Shown here in pieces: positions 1 to 9,421 of a stretch of 52,792 nucleotides of DNA (the stretch's first letter is position 1; every line of letters starts with the position of its first letter). The DNA lies in contig CANLTI010000035.1 of the NCBI GenBank assembly GCA_947494095.1, forward strand, positions 1 to 52,792. Direction: 5' to 3'. This DNA is from an uncultured Pseudomonadales bacterium (lineage in GTDB: Bacteria; Pseudomonadota; Gammaproteobacteria; Pseudomonadales; Cellvibrionaceae). The notes below the pieces were generated by a model, which was given only the letters and a program-made list of their open reading frames with translations, was not told where the DNA came from and did not search any database. Position numbers and translations under genes: made by a program.

Positions 1-77
1 ACTGCTATTACTGCTATTACTGCTATTACTGCTATTACTGCTATTACTGCTATTACTGCTATTACTGCTATTACTGC
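1..77. repeat. 9-bp tandem repeat (ACTGCTATT)n
   Basis: The window opens inside an array of the 9-bp unit ACTGCTATT: eight perfect copies followed by a partial copy ending ACTGC. The array is cut by the window edge, so its full copy number is unknown. The unit is a multiple of three, so copy-number change would keep frame if the array were coding, but no convincing gene is visible over it. Confidence 0.95.
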
Positions 78-813
78 CGCTATGATTACCGGCACAGGCT
101 GTTAAGTGAGTAGACAGTATTATTACTAGTAAAGCTGTGGTCTTTGAGATCCAATTTTTAGTGCGTTGAAATTTGTTGGTTTTCATGGCGGGTTGTCCTG
201 TTGAGTTGAATCCTGCATCTCAGGCTAAGGGTTATTGCTTGTTCTTAGTGTGCTTCAATGAAGTTACCATACTATGTTATTTTCTATGTTATGTGATTCA
301 TCATGTCATGTTATATGCAGTGCCGTTATTTTATTGTAACTATTCACTCGAACCCAAAAAATCTCTTAACAGGGTGCTAATGGGTTGTTTTCTGGGCATT
401 TAAGCGCGGAGCTCTCGCTTGGTGTCTGGTAGGCAGTCATGGAGGGAGGTGGGGCTTCTATCGCTACATTGCCGCCCTTGTTTGATTTACCAAAGGCGAA
501 CTGATTGGTTTTTTTGAGATGGCGTTTGCTGCGAATTTTTTTCATAGCGCGACGCGCAGGCGCGGAAGTTAACTCAGGTATAGGCAATTATTGGGTTTGA
601 AGGCTCCCGGTGCAGCGTTGCAAAAACGGGATAAGCCTGACGCTTAATACCCTAAACTTACCCATTAATTGCGTGTAGAGCTGTTTTTATGGCTATAAAG
701 CTTGTTGGTGTTAGGTGCATACACAAAGTGCTGTTTCTGGTAGAATCGCCGCCTTTTTGAGCGGCATTTAAGCGCATTAAGCCGCTTGCCTACTAGATTT
801 AAGGGGTATCCTC
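78..813. other. Noncoding stretch upstream of trmJ
   Basis: This stretch holds no gene I can support. Two short open frames (173-403 plus, 366-587 minus) overlap each other, lack recognisable domains and run across the truncated MITE at 336-412, so I treat them as chance. A TAGAAT hexamer at 741-746 could be a -10 box for trmJ, but the matching -35 is poor. Confidence 0.5.
336..412. mobile_element. Truncated IS66-like MITE (left end only)
   Basis: The sequence starts GTAACTATTCA, the terminal inverted repeat shared with the copies at 13464, 24716, 39133 and 47109. It continues through the family's AGGGTGCT, TGGG and GGGCATTTAAGCGC blocks and then diverges from the family near 412. No right terminus is seen, so this is a decayed or truncated copy. 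Confidence 0.7.
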
Positions 814-1647
814 ATGAGCTCAGTTGAGCCAGATCGCATTCGACCCGAGTTTGACCGCATACGTATGGTATTAGTCAATACCTCGCACCCAGGCAATATA
901 GGCGCTGCTGCGCGCGCGATTAAAAATATGGGCTTGTCACGCCTTGTGCTTGTGGCCCCTAAAGACTTTCCTGCTGACCAAGCACAATGGCGTGCTGCTG
1001 GCGCCCTAGATGTGCTAGAAAACGCCATCGTTGTAGATACCTTAGATGAAGCCATTGCCGATTGTAAACTTGTGGTGGGCACTAGTGCTCGTGGCCGCCG
1101 GATTCCTTGGCCGTTGGTGAGCCCGCGTGAATGTGGCGATAAAGTGTATGCCGAAGCCAAGCACGCCGAGCATGAAGTGGCGATTGTATTTGGCCGCGAA
1201 GACCGTGGCTTAACCAACGAAGAGCTGCACAAATGCCAATATCACGTACATATTCCGGCGAATCCGGCGTATAGCTCGCTCAATATTGCCGCCGCACTAC
1301 AAGTGATTGTGTACGAAATTCGTATGAGTGCGCTGGCTTTTGAAGCCGGTCAGCCGATTACTTTTGAAGAGTGGGATATGCCGCCTGCAAGTCAAAAAGA
1401 TATTGAGCATTACTTTGAGCACCTGCAAACGTTACTTGAGCAGCAGGGCTTTTTGGAGGAGGGTAATCCTCGGCAAACCTTGACGCGCTTGCGTCGGTTG
1501 TACGGCCGCGTACGCCCCGATCAAATGGAGCTCAACATTTTGCGCGGTATGCTAACCGCCAATAAAAATGCCATGTTTCACGCCGATAAAAAGTACAACG
1601 CCCTAAAAGCAGAGCTAGATGCGCTTAAAGCCAGCAAGGCGCCATAG
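814..1647 (+). CDS. trmJ: tRNA (cytidine/uridine-2'-O-)-methyltransferase TrmJ
   Basis: This 277-residue SpoU/TrmH-superfamily (SPOUT) enzyme is expected to 2'-O-methylate position 32 of several tRNAs using S-adenosylmethionine. The three SpoU motifs are visible: the N-terminal NTSHPGNIGAAARAIKNMG (residues 22-40), then IVFGREDRGLTNEE (124-137), and PANPAYSSLNIAAALQ (148-163), which forms the trefoil-knot cofactor site. The C-terminal helical extension fits TrmJ rather than TrmH. The start ATG follows an AAGGGG ribosome site. In many gammaproteobacteria trmJ lies just upstream of iscR, as here, although the Fe-S operon has its own promoter. Confidence 0.95.
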   Translation: MSSVEPDRIRPEFDRIRMVLVNTSHPGNIGAAARAIKNMGLSRLVLVAPKDFPADQAQWRAAGALDVLENAIVVDTLDEAIADCKLVVGTSARGRRIPWPLVSPRECGDKVYAEAKHAEHEVAIVFGREDRGLTNEELHKCQYHVHIPANPAYSSLNIAAALQVIVYEIRMSALAFEAGQPITFEEWDMPPASQKDIEHYFEHLQTLLEQQGFLEEGNPRQTLTRLRRLYGRVRPDQMELNILRGMLTANKNAMFHADKKYNALKAELDALKASKAP

Positions 1648-1656
1648 CTTAATATA

Positions 1657-1681
1657 ATACCCGAGTAATTCACTCAAGTAT
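1657..1681. promoter_or_regulatory. IscR type-1-like operator, distal site
   Basis: This is a 25-bp imperfect palindrome with the arrangement of E. coli IscR type-1 sites. The left half is ATACCCGAGT, then a 5-bp AT-rich centre, then the right half ACTCAAGTAT. The usual GACT/AGTC core is here GAGT/ACTC. Its centre lies 35 bp upstream of the centre of the second site. Confidence 0.7.
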
Positions 1682-1691
1682 TTGATGGCTA

Positions 1692-1716
1692 ATAGTTGAC
1701 TGTTTTACTCAGGTAT
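1692..1716. promoter_or_regulatory. IscR type-1-like operator, proximal site
   Basis: This is a second 25-bp type-1-like site: ATAGTTGACT, centre GTTTT, ACTCAGGTAT. It deviates from the E. coli-type consensus at one core base. It covers the -35 box of the iscR promoter, so holo-IscR binding would block RNA polymerase. This is the classic autorepression layout. Confidence 0.75.
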
Positions 1717-1724
1717 TCGATAAT
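1696..1724 (+). promoter_or_regulatory. Sigma70 promoter of the iscR-suf operon
   Basis: TTGACT (1696-1701) and GATAAT (1719-1724) are separated by exactly 17 bp, close to the sigma70 consensus. The iscR start codon is 30 bp downstream of the -10 box. The -35 is embedded in the proximal IscR operator. Confidence 0.75.
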
Positions 1725-1753
1725 TCGCCTCATCACACAAAAGGCGATGACTT

Positions 1754-2230
1754 ATGCGTTTAACCACCAAAGGCCGTTATGCGGTAACGGCCATGCTGGA
1801 TTTGGCCCTATACAGTACAAAAGGCCCTGTGAGTTTGGCGGATATTTCTGGTCGGCAAGAGATATCATTGTCGTACCTTGAGCAGTTGTTTTCTAAGTTG
1901 CGCCAAAACGATTTAGTCAAAAGTGTGCGAGGCCCCGGCGGCGGTTATTACTTAAAACACCCTAAAACTGATATTTACGTTGCGCAAATTATTGATGCAG
2001 TCAATGAATCGGTAGATGCGACGCATTGTGCGGGCAAGGGCAACTGTAAAAATGGCGAGGTCTGTTTAACTCACCATTTATGGGAGTCACTTAGTCAACA
2101 AATACACCAATTTTTAAGTCAAATTAGCTTGGCCGATTTAATGGCTAAAAACAACAACGTGAGTCAATGTGACGATGATGAGCCCGCTAAGCAAGACTTA
2201 GAAGAAATGATTAACGTGGCGGGCTTGTAG
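1754..2230 (+). CDS. iscR: Fe-S cluster-binding transcriptional regulator IscR (Rrf2 family)
   Basis: This 158-residue Rrf2-family regulator has an N-terminal winged helix-turn-helix starting [18 protein letters not shown]. The cluster ligands are at the same residue numbers as in E. coli IscR: Cys92, Cys98, Cys104 and His107. It should therefore bind a [2Fe-2S] cluster and act as the Fe-S sensor of this operon. It is the first gene of iscR-iscS-sufBCDSATE, and two type-1-like operators lie directly upstream. An alternative start at 1696 in another frame overlaps the promoter and is rejected. Confidence 0.97.
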   Translation: MRLTTKGRYAVTAMLDLALYSTKGPVSLADISGRQEISLSYLEQLFSKLRQNDLVKSVRGPGGGYYLKHPKTDIYVAQIIDAVNESVDATHCAGKGNCKNGEVCLTHHLWESLSQQIHQFLSQISLADLMAKNNNVSQCDDDEPAKQDLEEMINVAGL

Positions 2231-2328
2231 CTGATTGGCCACTGAGTGCTTCGTTAGAGGTGCACATATATTGCGCTTTTATCGTCAAAGCGCAAAGCCA
2301 CACTTGATGTTAATAAAGATGGTTTAAA

Positions 2329-3498
2329 ATGTCTGCTGAAAAGCCCAAGACCCCAATATATTTAGATTACGCGGCAACCACTCCTGTTGACGCTGATGTT
2401 GCCAAAGCAATGGCTGCTTGCCTAACGCGCGAAGGCAATTTTGCTAACCCGGCCTCGCGGTCGCATTTTTTTGGTTGGCAAGCCGAGGCCGCAGTCGAAA
2501 AAGCCCGAGGTCAATTAGCGAGTTTGTTAAATGCCGATCCACGTAGCTTGGTGTGGACCAGCGGCGCGACAGAGTCAAATAATCTAGCGCTTAAAGGCTT
2601 GGCCTTTGCGCACCAGCATAAAGGCAAGCACATCATTACCAGCAGTATTGAGCATAAAGCGGTTTTAGACCCTTGCGCTTACTTACAAAAAAACGGTTTT
2701 GACGTTACTTACTTAGCCCCGCAAAAAGATGGCCGTATTACGTTAGAGCAAGTAAAAGCGGCGCTGCGTGAAGATACAATTCTGGTGGCGTTAATGCAGG
2801 TGAATAATGAATTGGGGGCGATAAACCCCATTGCCAGCATTGCTCAATTATGCCGTACGCATGGCGTATTTTTACATGTTGATGCCGCGCAAAGCGTGGG
2901 CAAAATGCCTGTTGATATCGCAGAGCTAGGTGCACATACCTTAGCATTATCGGCACATAAGTTTTATGGCCCTAAAGGCATGGGTGCACTGTATGTACAG
3001 CGCAACCCGCAGGTGCACCTTAGCGAGCAAATTCATGGTGGCGGGCACCAGCGCGGTATGCGCAGTGGCACATTAGCCACGCACCAAATTGTAGGCTTAG
3101 GTGCGGCAGCGGCTATAGCCCAAAAGCAGTTAAAGCACGATCAAGCCCATACCAAAAGCCTACGCCAAGCCTTTATACAGGGTTTAAGTTCGCTTGAGGG
3201 CGTTCGCCGAAATGGCGATGAACAAAACAGCTTGGATGCCATCGTTAACATGAGTTTTGAAGGCGTAGAGGGGGAAACACTGCTAACGGCATTACGTGAT
3301 TTAGCTGTTTCTACAGGCTCTGCATGCACATCTGCTAGTGTTGAGCCTTCGTATGTTTTAAGCGCCTTAGGCGTTGCGCCAGCATTGGCGCATGCTTCTT
3401 TACGCTTTAGTTTTGGCCGTTATACCACCTTGGCAGAGGTGGTTTACGCCGCAGAAAAAATTGTAGCCACAGTTACCACACTGCGCGCTCAACGCTAA
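2329..3498 (+). CDS. iscS: Cysteine desulfurase, IscS type (group I)
   Basis: This PLP enzyme converts cysteine to alanine and passes persulfide sulfur on for Fe-S and thio-cofactor assembly. The 389 residues show HVDAAQS (183-189), the PLP lysine Lys211 in LSAHKFYGP, and the flexible catalytic-loop Cys333 in [16 protein letters not shown]. This long-loop Cys context is typical of IscS (group I), unlike the SufS of the same operon. It lies 98 bp after iscR and 18 bp before sufB. No iscU, hscBA or fdx follows, so this IscS sits in a SUF operon. It may mainly serve tRNA thiolation or feed SufBCD directly. Confidence 0.93.
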   Translation: MSAEKPKTPIYLDYAATTPVDADVAKAMAACLTREGNFANPASRSHFFGWQAEAAVEKARGQLASLLNADPRSLVWTSGATESNNLALKGLAFAHQHKGKHIITSSIEHKAVLDPCAYLQKNGFDVTYLAPQKDGRITLEQVKAALREDTILVALMQVNNELGAINPIASIAQLCRTHGVFLHVDAAQSVGKMPVDIAELGAHTLALSAHKFYGPKGMGALYVQRNPQVHLSEQIHGGGHQRGMRSGTLATHQIVGLGAAAAIAQKQLKHDQAHTKSLRQAFIQGLSSLEGVRRNGDEQNSLDAIVNMSFEGVEGETLLTALRDLAVSTGSACTSASVEPSYVLSALGVAPALAHASLRFSFGRYTTLAEVVYAAEKIVATVTTLRAQR

Positions 3499-3516
3499 TT
3501 TTTAGGGTACACCGTT

Positions 3517-5004
3517 ATGTCACAAGAAAATGCGCAGTCAGCACCTAATGCCGAGCCGCTCAGCGATGCAGATCAACAAATTGATGATGCAATCAATAAA
3601 GAATACTCGGCCGGCTTTGTCTCGAATATCGAATCAGACACTCTTGAGGCTGGGCTTAGCGAAGATGTCATCCGTTTTATTTCGGGTAAAAAGAATGAAC
3701 CCGAGTGGATGCTTGAGTGGCGTTTAAAGGCGTATCACCAATGGTTAGAAATGGAAGAGCCCGAGTGGGCCCACGTTAATTATCCTAAAATTGATTTTAA
3801 CGAAATCTCTTATTACTCGGCCCCTAAAAGCATGGCTGATGGTCCTAAAAGCTTAGACGAGGTCGACCCCGATCTTATTGCAACTTATAACAAGTTGGGT
3901 ATTCCGTTGCACGAGCAGCAAATGCTAGCGGGTGTTGCGGTCGATGCTGTTTTTGACTCGGTATCGGTAGCGACAACCTTCCGCGAAAACTTAAAAGAGG
4001 CAGGCGTTATTTTTTGCCCTATCTCTGAGGCGGTGCATGAATACCCCGAGCTTATTAAAAAGTATTTAGCATCGGTTGTTCCGGTTAAAGATAACTATTA
4101 CGCGGCCTTAAATTGCGCGGTGTTTAGTGATGGCTCTTTTGTGTATATTCCAAAAGGCGTTAAATGCCCTATGGAGCTATCTACTTACTTCCGTATTAAC
4201 GAAGCCAAAACAGGCCAGTTTGAGCGCACTTTAATTATTGCCGAAGAAGGCAGCGAAGTGAGTTACTTGGAGGGTTGTACAGCCCCCATGCGCGATGAAA
4301 ATCAATTGCATGCCGCTGTGGTTGAGCTTGTGTGTCTCGATGGTGCCAAAATAAAATACTCGACGGTACAAAACTGGTATCCAGGCGATGAACAAGGCAA
4401 AGGCGGCATTTATAACTTTGTGACCAAGCGCGGTATTGCACACACTAATTCACGCATTTCGTGGACGCAGGTAGAGACAGGTTCTGCGGTGACGTGGAAA
4501 TACCCAAGCTGTGTATTAAAAGGTGACAACAGTGTTGGTGAATTTTATTCGGTGGCTTTAACCAATAATTATCAGCAAGCCGATACCGGCACCAAAATGA
4601 TCCACATTGGTAAAAACACACGCTCTACCATTATTAGTAAAGGCATCTCGGCCGGTAAAAGCTCTAACGCTTACCGTGGCCTAGTCAGGTTTAATGCCGG
4701 TGCCGATGGCGCCCGTAACTTTACCCAATGCGACTCTTTATTAATTGGTAGTGAGTGTGCTGCGCATACCTTTCCTTATATCGAAAGCAAAAACCCTAAA
4801 GCCATTATTGAACACGAAGCAACAACCTCTAAAGTCAGCGAAGATCAGCTGTATTTATGCCAGCAGCGTGGTATCGACGCCGAAAAAGCGGTATCAATGA
4901 TTGTTAATGGCTTTTGCAAAGATGTGTTTAAAGAGCTCCCTATGGAATTTGCCGTAGAAGCGGGCAAGCTATTAGAGGTGAGTTTAGAAGGTTCGGTCGG
5001 TTAA
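3517..5004 (+). CDS. sufB: Fe-S cluster scaffold protein SufB
   Basis: SufB is the scaffold subunit of the cytoplasmic SufBC2D complex on which Fe-S clusters are built. The length of 495 matches the family. Residue numbers coincide with E. coli SufB at the functional positions: Cys254 in LEGCTAP, Cys405 in [11 protein letters not shown], and Glu432-His433-Glu434 in IEHEATTSK. The long N-terminal region and the right-handed beta-helix core are intact. It is transcribed with iscS upstream and sufC 83 bp downstream. Confidence 0.97.
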   Translation: MSQENAQSAPNAEPLSDADQQIDDAINKEYSAGFVSNIESDTLEAGLSEDVIRFISGKKNEPEWMLEWRLKAYHQWLEMEEPEWAHVNYPKIDFNEISYYSAPKSMADGPKSLDEVDPDLIATYNKLGIPLHEQQMLAGVAVDAVFDSVSVATTFRENLKEAGVIFCPISEAVHEYPELIKKYLASVVPVKDNYYAALNCAVFSDGSFVYIPKGVKCPMELSTYFRINEAKTGQFERTLIIAEEGSEVSYLEGCTAPMRDENQLHAAVVELVCLDGAKIKYSTVQNWYPGDEQGKGGIYNFVTKRGIAHTNSRISWTQVETGSAVTWKYPSCVLKGDNSVGEFYSVALTNNYQQADTGTKMIHIGKNTRSTIISKGISAGKSSNAYRGLVRFNAGADGARNFTQCDSLLIGSECAAHTFPYIESKNPKAIIEHEATTSKVSEDQLYLCQQRGIDAEKAVSMIVNGFCKDVFKELPMEFAVEAGKLLEVSLEGSVG

Positions 5005-5087
5005 AGGCCTAAACACATTATTCAGTTTTTTAATTTTAGAGGCTCACCCACAGAGCTAAGCTAAGCGCCAAAACGCGAGAAACCATT

Positions 5088-5837
5088 ATGTTAACTATTG
5101 AAAATTTACAAGCTAACGTCAGCGATAAGAATATTCTTAAAGGCTTAAACCTAGAGATTAAACCTGGCGAAGTTCACGCGATAATGGGGCCAAATGGCGC
5201 CGGTAAAAGCACTTTAGGCCATGTACTTGCTGGCCGCGATGGTTATGAAGTGACTGGCGGAAGCGTAACCCTTGAAGGTAAAGACTTATTAGCACTCGCG
5301 TGTGAAGAGCGTGCGCGTGAAGGTGTGTTTTTAGCGTTTCAATACCCGGTAGAAATCCCCGGTGTGAGCAATATGGAATTTTTAAAAGCCAGTGTTGACG
5401 CTGTACGTACACACCGCGAATTACCTGCGTGGGATGCCGTAAGCTTTATGAAAAAAGCACGCGAAGCGTGTAAAGCGGTTAACCTTGATCAGCAATTTTT
5501 AAAGCGCGGCGTTAATGAAGGTTTTTCAGGTGGCGAAAAAAAGCGTAACGAAATCATGCAAATGATGTTGCTCGAGCCAAAGATAGCTATTTTGGATGAA
5601 ACCGATTCAGGCTTAGATATTGATGCTTTGCAGGTTGTTGCCAACGGTGTCAATGCTCTGCGCAGCCCCGAGCGTTCATTTATTGTTGTGACCCATTACC
5701 AACGTTTATTAGATTACATCGTACCTGATTATGTTCATGTATTAGCCGATGGCAAAATTGTAAAATCGGGCGATAAAAACTTAGCCTTAGAGCTAGAAGA
5801 AAAAGGCTACGGCTGGTTAGAAGGTGAGAGCGCGTAA
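5088..5837 (+). CDS. sufC: Fe-S assembly ATPase SufC
   Basis: SufC is the ABC-type ATPase of SufBC2D and drives the conformational change that exposes the cluster assembly site. The 249 residues carry Walker A GPNGAGKST (34-42), the signature FSGGEKKR (146-153) and Walker B AILDE (167-171) followed by the SufC-typical TDSGLDID. There is no membrane-domain partner, as expected for this soluble ABC protein. Its TAA stop overlaps the sufD ATG by one base (TAATG), implying translational coupling. Confidence 0.97.
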   Translation: MLTIENLQANVSDKNILKGLNLEIKPGEVHAIMGPNGAGKSTLGHVLAGRDGYEVTGGSVTLEGKDLLALACEERAREGVFLAFQYPVEIPGVSNMEFLKASVDAVRTHRELPAWDAVSFMKKAREACKAVNLDQQFLKRGVNEGFSGGEKKRNEIMQMMLLEPKIAILDETDSGLDIDALQVVANGVNALRSPERSFIVVTHYQRLLDYIVPDYVHVLADGKIVKSGDKNLALELEEKGYGWLEGESA

Positions 5838-7159
5838 TGACTAGCACTCCTTTACATGCCGCGATTGCTGCCGGTAGCACGTTAACCAGCCACGCAACAA
5901 CTAAAATTGCTGACGTGCAAAACGCTGCGGCCCATGCATGGGCGCAAACCCCTTGGCCAACCCGTAAAACAGAGGCTTGGAAATACACACCGCTAAAAGC
6001 CTTAGAAAAGGGTGAGTATTTTATACCGGCGGCAAAAAGCACCCTTAGCGCCGATGCACTCAAACAATTTGCGATCAATCGCTTAGAGGCGTTTACACTT
6101 GTCTTTATTGATGGTCACTTTTGTGCTGAGCAATCTGATGATTTAACACAATTGCCTACCGGCATGACGATCGAACATTTAGATGATGCGAGCAACTTAG
6201 AGCAATTTAATAAAGCCGCAGGCGAACATGCGACTTTATTTGGCGAGCTTAATACCGCGACTATTAATACCGCGCTAGTCATTAATGTGGCAAAAAATGC
6301 ACAAATTACTCAGCCGGTGAATGTATTAAATGTGGCTAGCGCCAACGCACCTTGCCTTGCTAATGCGCGTATTTTATGGCAGCAGGCGCCGCACAGTAAA
6401 GCCACCTTGGTTGAGCATTTTGTGAGCACACAAGACAGTCAAGTGTTTACAAACAGTATTACTGAGCTTTTTGTTGGCGAAAATGCGCAGTGTGAGCACT
6501 ACCGCTTACATTTAGAAGATGAAGCCAACTTACATATTGGTGGCGTATATAGCCATGTACATAAGCATGCGCGCTTAAATAGTTTTTATTTAGCGATGGG
6601 TGCGAACTTACAGCGTGTTGATGTCGTTACTCAATTTGAGGGTGAAGGCGCTGAGGCTGTGAACAATGGTGTGTACTTGCCGCGCAATAAGCAGCTTGTT
6701 GATTTTCATACCTGTATCGAGCACAAGGTTCCACATTGCAATAGTAATGAAATATTCCGTGGGATTATTGGTGATAGCGCACGGGCTGTATTTAATGGCC
6801 GTATACATATTCATAAAGACGCCCAAAAAACACTGGCCGAATTAAGTAATAAAAACTTATTAACCAGCAATAAAGCCGAAGTAAACACCAAGCCCGAGCT
6901 AGAAATTTACGCCGATGATGTACGTTGTGCCCATGGCGCCACGATTGCTGAGCTAGATGCTTTGGCTATGCACTATTTACGTACACGCGGCATTAGTCAA
7001 GAAGAGGCACAGGTAATGCTAAGCTTTGGTTTTATTAATGAGCTTATTGAGCAGCTGAATAACACAGCTATTGTCGAGTATTTACGCCCAGTCATTGCGC
7101 AGCGCTTTGCTAAAAAACCTGAGTTTTTAGAGAGCTTAATACATGAAGCGTTGGTTTGA
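5837..7159 (+). CDS. sufD: Fe-S assembly protein SufD
   Basis: SufD is the SufB paralogue that completes SufBC2D and is needed for iron entry. The 440 residues end in the SUF beta-helix domain with the conserved DDVRCAHGAT segment (Cys364, His366), corresponding to the His360 region of E. coli SufD. The N-terminal half is divergent, as is usual for SufD. Its start overlaps the sufC stop by one base. The next gene, sufS, begins 32 bp after its stop. Confidence 0.95.
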   Translation: MTSTPLHAAIAAGSTLTSHATTKIADVQNAAAHAWAQTPWPTRKTEAWKYTPLKALEKGEYFIPAAKSTLSADALKQFAINRLEAFTLVFIDGHFCAEQSDDLTQLPTGMTIEHLDDASNLEQFNKAAGEHATLFGELNTATINTALVINVAKNAQITQPVNVLNVASANAPCLANARILWQQAPHSKATLVEHFVSTQDSQVFTNSITELFVGENAQCEHYRLHLEDEANLHIGGVYSHVHKHARLNSFYLAMGANLQRVDVVTQFEGEGAEAVNNGVYLPRNKQLVDFHTCIEHKVPHCNSNEIFRGIIGDSARAVFNGRIHIHKDAQKTLAELSNKNLLTSNKAEVNTKPELEIYADDVRCAHGATIAELDALAMHYLRTRGISQEEAQVMLSFGFINELIEQLNNTAIVEYLRPVIAQRFAKKPEFLESLIHEALV

Positions 7160-7191
7160 TTATTATTCAAACCGCTAATTAGGTAAAAAAT

Positions 7192-8421
7192 ATGAGTCAT
7201 GACGGTTTTAATATTGAGGCATTAAGGGCGCAGTTTCCGCTGTTACACCAAGAGGTTAATGGTGCGCCTTTAGTGTATTTAGATAGCGCAGCGACCACTC
7301 AAAAACCACAATGCGTTATTGATGCCATTACTGATTATTACACCGGTTATAACTCTAATGTACATCGTGGTGCACATAGTCTTGCCGATAAAGCAACGAT
7401 TGCTTTTGAAGGCGCGCGCCAAAAAGTATCGGCATTTATTAATAGCCCAAAGCCCGAGCAAGTATTGTGGACGCGCGGTACAACCGAGGCGATTAACTTA
7501 GTGGCCCATTCTTGGGGTACACATAATATTGCGGCAGGTGATATTATTTTGGTGTCAGAGTTGGAGCATCACGCCAACATTGTGCCGTGGCAAATATTGG
7601 CCGAGCAAAAAGGCGCTAAGGTTGTCCCTATCCCATTAACTGAGCAAGGCGATATTGATCAAAACGCCTTTACAGCGTTGCTCACCAATGATGTTAAATT
7701 GTTGGCGCTGAGTCATGTCTCTAATGCACTAGGTAGCGTTAACCCTGTTAAGCAAATGGTTGCTGCGGCTAAAGCCAAAGGTATTACAACCTTGCTCGAC
7801 GGTGCCCAAGCTGTTGCGCATTTTAATGTGGATGTGCAAGCGCTAGGTTGTGACTTTTATGTGTTTAGTGGTCACAAGCTATTTGGCCCCACAGGCGTTG
7901 GCGTATTGTGGGGCCAAGAGGCGTTATTAAATAGCATGCCGCCTTACCAAGGTGGCGGCGAAATGATTGACACCGTTAGCTTTGAGGGCACCACATTTAA
8001 TGGCTTGCCCTTTAAGTTTGAAGCAGGCACACCGCACATTGAGGGTGTTATTGGCTTAGGCGCGGCTATCGACTTTTTGAATTCACTCGATAGTGAGGCT
8101 GTTGCACAGCACGAAGCCGACTTAATGGCTTATATCATTAAAAAGGCAGCAAGCTTTGATGGTTTAAAGCGTATAGGCGAAGCCAAACACCAAGCCGGCG
8201 CTTTTAGCTTTTTATTAGAAGGGGCGCACCCGAGTGATGTGGGTATGCTGTTAGACCAGCAAGGTATTGCAGTGCGTACCGGCCACCATTGTGCACAACC
8301 GTTAATGAGTCGTTTTAATATCCCTGGCACCGTACGTGCTAGCCTTTCTATTTACAATACGCGCGATGATATCGATCGCTTATTTACAGGCCTAGAAAAA
8401 GCGAAGCTTTTTTTACTGTAA
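7192..8421 (+). CDS. sufS: Cysteine desulfurase SufS (group II)
   Basis: This 409-residue PLP desulfurase has the group II signature. The PLP lysine is Lys229 in FSGHKLFGPTGVGVLWG and the catalytic cysteine is Cys367 in RTGHHCAQPLM, in the short loop that requires SufE for persulfide release. SufE is encoded four genes downstream, consistent with a functional pair. Finding SufS beside an IscS-type desulfurase in one operon is notable. The start ATG follows a TAGGTAAAAAAT stretch with a modest ribosome site. Confidence 0.96.
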   Translation: MSHDGFNIEALRAQFPLLHQEVNGAPLVYLDSAATTQKPQCVIDAITDYYTGYNSNVHRGAHSLADKATIAFEGARQKVSAFINSPKPEQVLWTRGTTEAINLVAHSWGTHNIAAGDIILVSELEHHANIVPWQILAEQKGAKVVPIPLTEQGDIDQNAFTALLTNDVKLLALSHVSNALGSVNPVKQMVAAAKAKGITTLLDGAQAVAHFNVDVQALGCDFYVFSGHKLFGPTGVGVLWGQEALLNSMPPYQGGGEMIDTVSFEGTTFNGLPFKFEAGTPHIEGVIGLGAAIDFLNSLDSEAVAQHEADLMAYIIKKAASFDGLKRIGEAKHQAGAFSFLLEGAHPSDVGMLLDQQGIAVRTGHHCAQPLMSRFNIPGTVRASLSIYNTRDDIDRLFTGLEKAKLFLL

Positions 8422-8440
8422 CCCGCTGTGAGGTTTAACC

Positions 8441-8791
8441 ATGACAGTACAAAGTTTTACAGTCAGTGATGTATTAACCGTAACCGACCCTGCCGCCGAG
8501 CATTTTGCTAAGGTATTGGCTAAGTCAGGTAAACAAGCTATTCGTGTCACCTTAAAAGAAGCCGGCTGCACAGGCTTTAAATATGTGATGGACGAGGTAG
8601 ATACAGCTGTTGAGGGCGACATTAAAAAGCCTTTATTCAATAACGTATTAGTGTATATCGACTCAGAACATGTGGGCGCATTACAAGGCACCGTGATTGA
8701 TTTTACCACCCAAGGGGTTAATAAAAACCTCGTCATTAACAACCCGAATGTTAAAGATGCTTGTGGTTGTGGTGAAAGCTTTAGTGTTTAG
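8441..8791 (+). CDS. sufA: A-type Fe-S carrier protein (SufA/IscA-like)
   Basis: This 116-residue A-type carrier accepts clusters from SufBC2D and delivers them to apo-enzymes. The three family cysteines are present: Cys43 in KEAGCTGFKY, and Cys108 and Cys110 in the C-terminal ACGCGESF. The roughly ten-residue N-terminal extension resembles SufA more than IscA, but the two cannot be separated with certainty from sequence alone. It lies 19 bp after sufS. Confidence 0.92.
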   Translation: MTVQSFTVSDVLTVTDPAAEHFAKVLAKSGKQAIRVTLKEAGCTGFKYVMDEVDTAVEGDIKKPLFNNVLVYIDSEHVGALQGTVIDFTTQGVNKNLVINNPNVKDACGCGESFSV

Positions 8792-8884
8792 TTTTTAATG
8801 GTTAGTCGTTTTAATCATTAACGATTTTAATTTTTATTGCGCTGAACGCTTTATTAGAGGCGGCGCAGTACTTTTGGTAATATT

Positions 8885-9421
8885 ATGTCAGAACAAAGAA
8901 TGGTCACAACGTTACGTGATTGCCCTGGGCGCTTGGTACCTGTTGGTGATGCGGTAACAATCCCTGCGCACAATTTTGTGACAATTACACAAGCGTTAGG
9001 CGGCAATTACACCATTGTGTATCAAGGTAATATGATTCGTGTCGATGGTACCGATGCCGATGCCTTAGGCCTCGAAAAATACGAACTCACATTTGATGAT
9101 GCAGGTGATGGTAAAATCAATGATGAGCAAGTATGGCAAGCGCTCGAAACCGTGTATGACCCCGAAATCCCGGTCAACTTAAAAAGTTTGGGCTTGATTT
9201 ATGCCGTAGATATTGTACAAGATACCGGTGATGTGAATATTAAAATGACGCTCACAGCACCCGGTTGTGGCATGGGTCCTGTTTTAGTGGGTGATGTAAA
9301 ATACCGCGTAGCCTTAGTGCCCAATGTTAAAGTGGTGAATGTAGAGCTAATATTTTACCCGCCGTGGAGTCGCGATATGATGAGCGAAGAAGCGCAACTA
9401 GAGACAGGATTATTCTTTTAA
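8885..9421 (+). CDS. sufT: Fe-S maturation protein SufT (MIP18/DUF59 family)
   Basis: This 178-residue protein has an N-terminal SufT-specific beta domain (about 1-80) and a C-terminal DUF59/MIP18 domain. The domain contains the ETVYDPEIPVNLKSLGLIY and TAPGCGMG motifs, the latter with the conserved Cys128. SufT is an auxiliary Fe-S maturation factor found in SUF operons of many bacteria. Its TAA stop overlaps the sufE ATG by one base, like the sufC/sufD junction. Confidence 0.92.
   Translation: MSEQRMVTTLRDCPGRLVPVGDAVTIPAHNFVTITQALGGNYTIVYQGNMIRVDGTDADALGLEKYELTFDDAGDGKINDEQVWQALETVYDPEIPVNLKSLGLIYAVDIVQDTGDVNIKMTLTAPGCGMGPVLVGDVKYRVALVPNVKVVNVELIFYPPWSRDMMSEEAQLETGLFF

Noticed and set aside
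173..587. Two short ORFs (plus 173-403, minus 366-587) upstream of trmJ
   Set aside because: They overlap each other and a truncated MITE, have no ribosome site or domain, and show no coding character.
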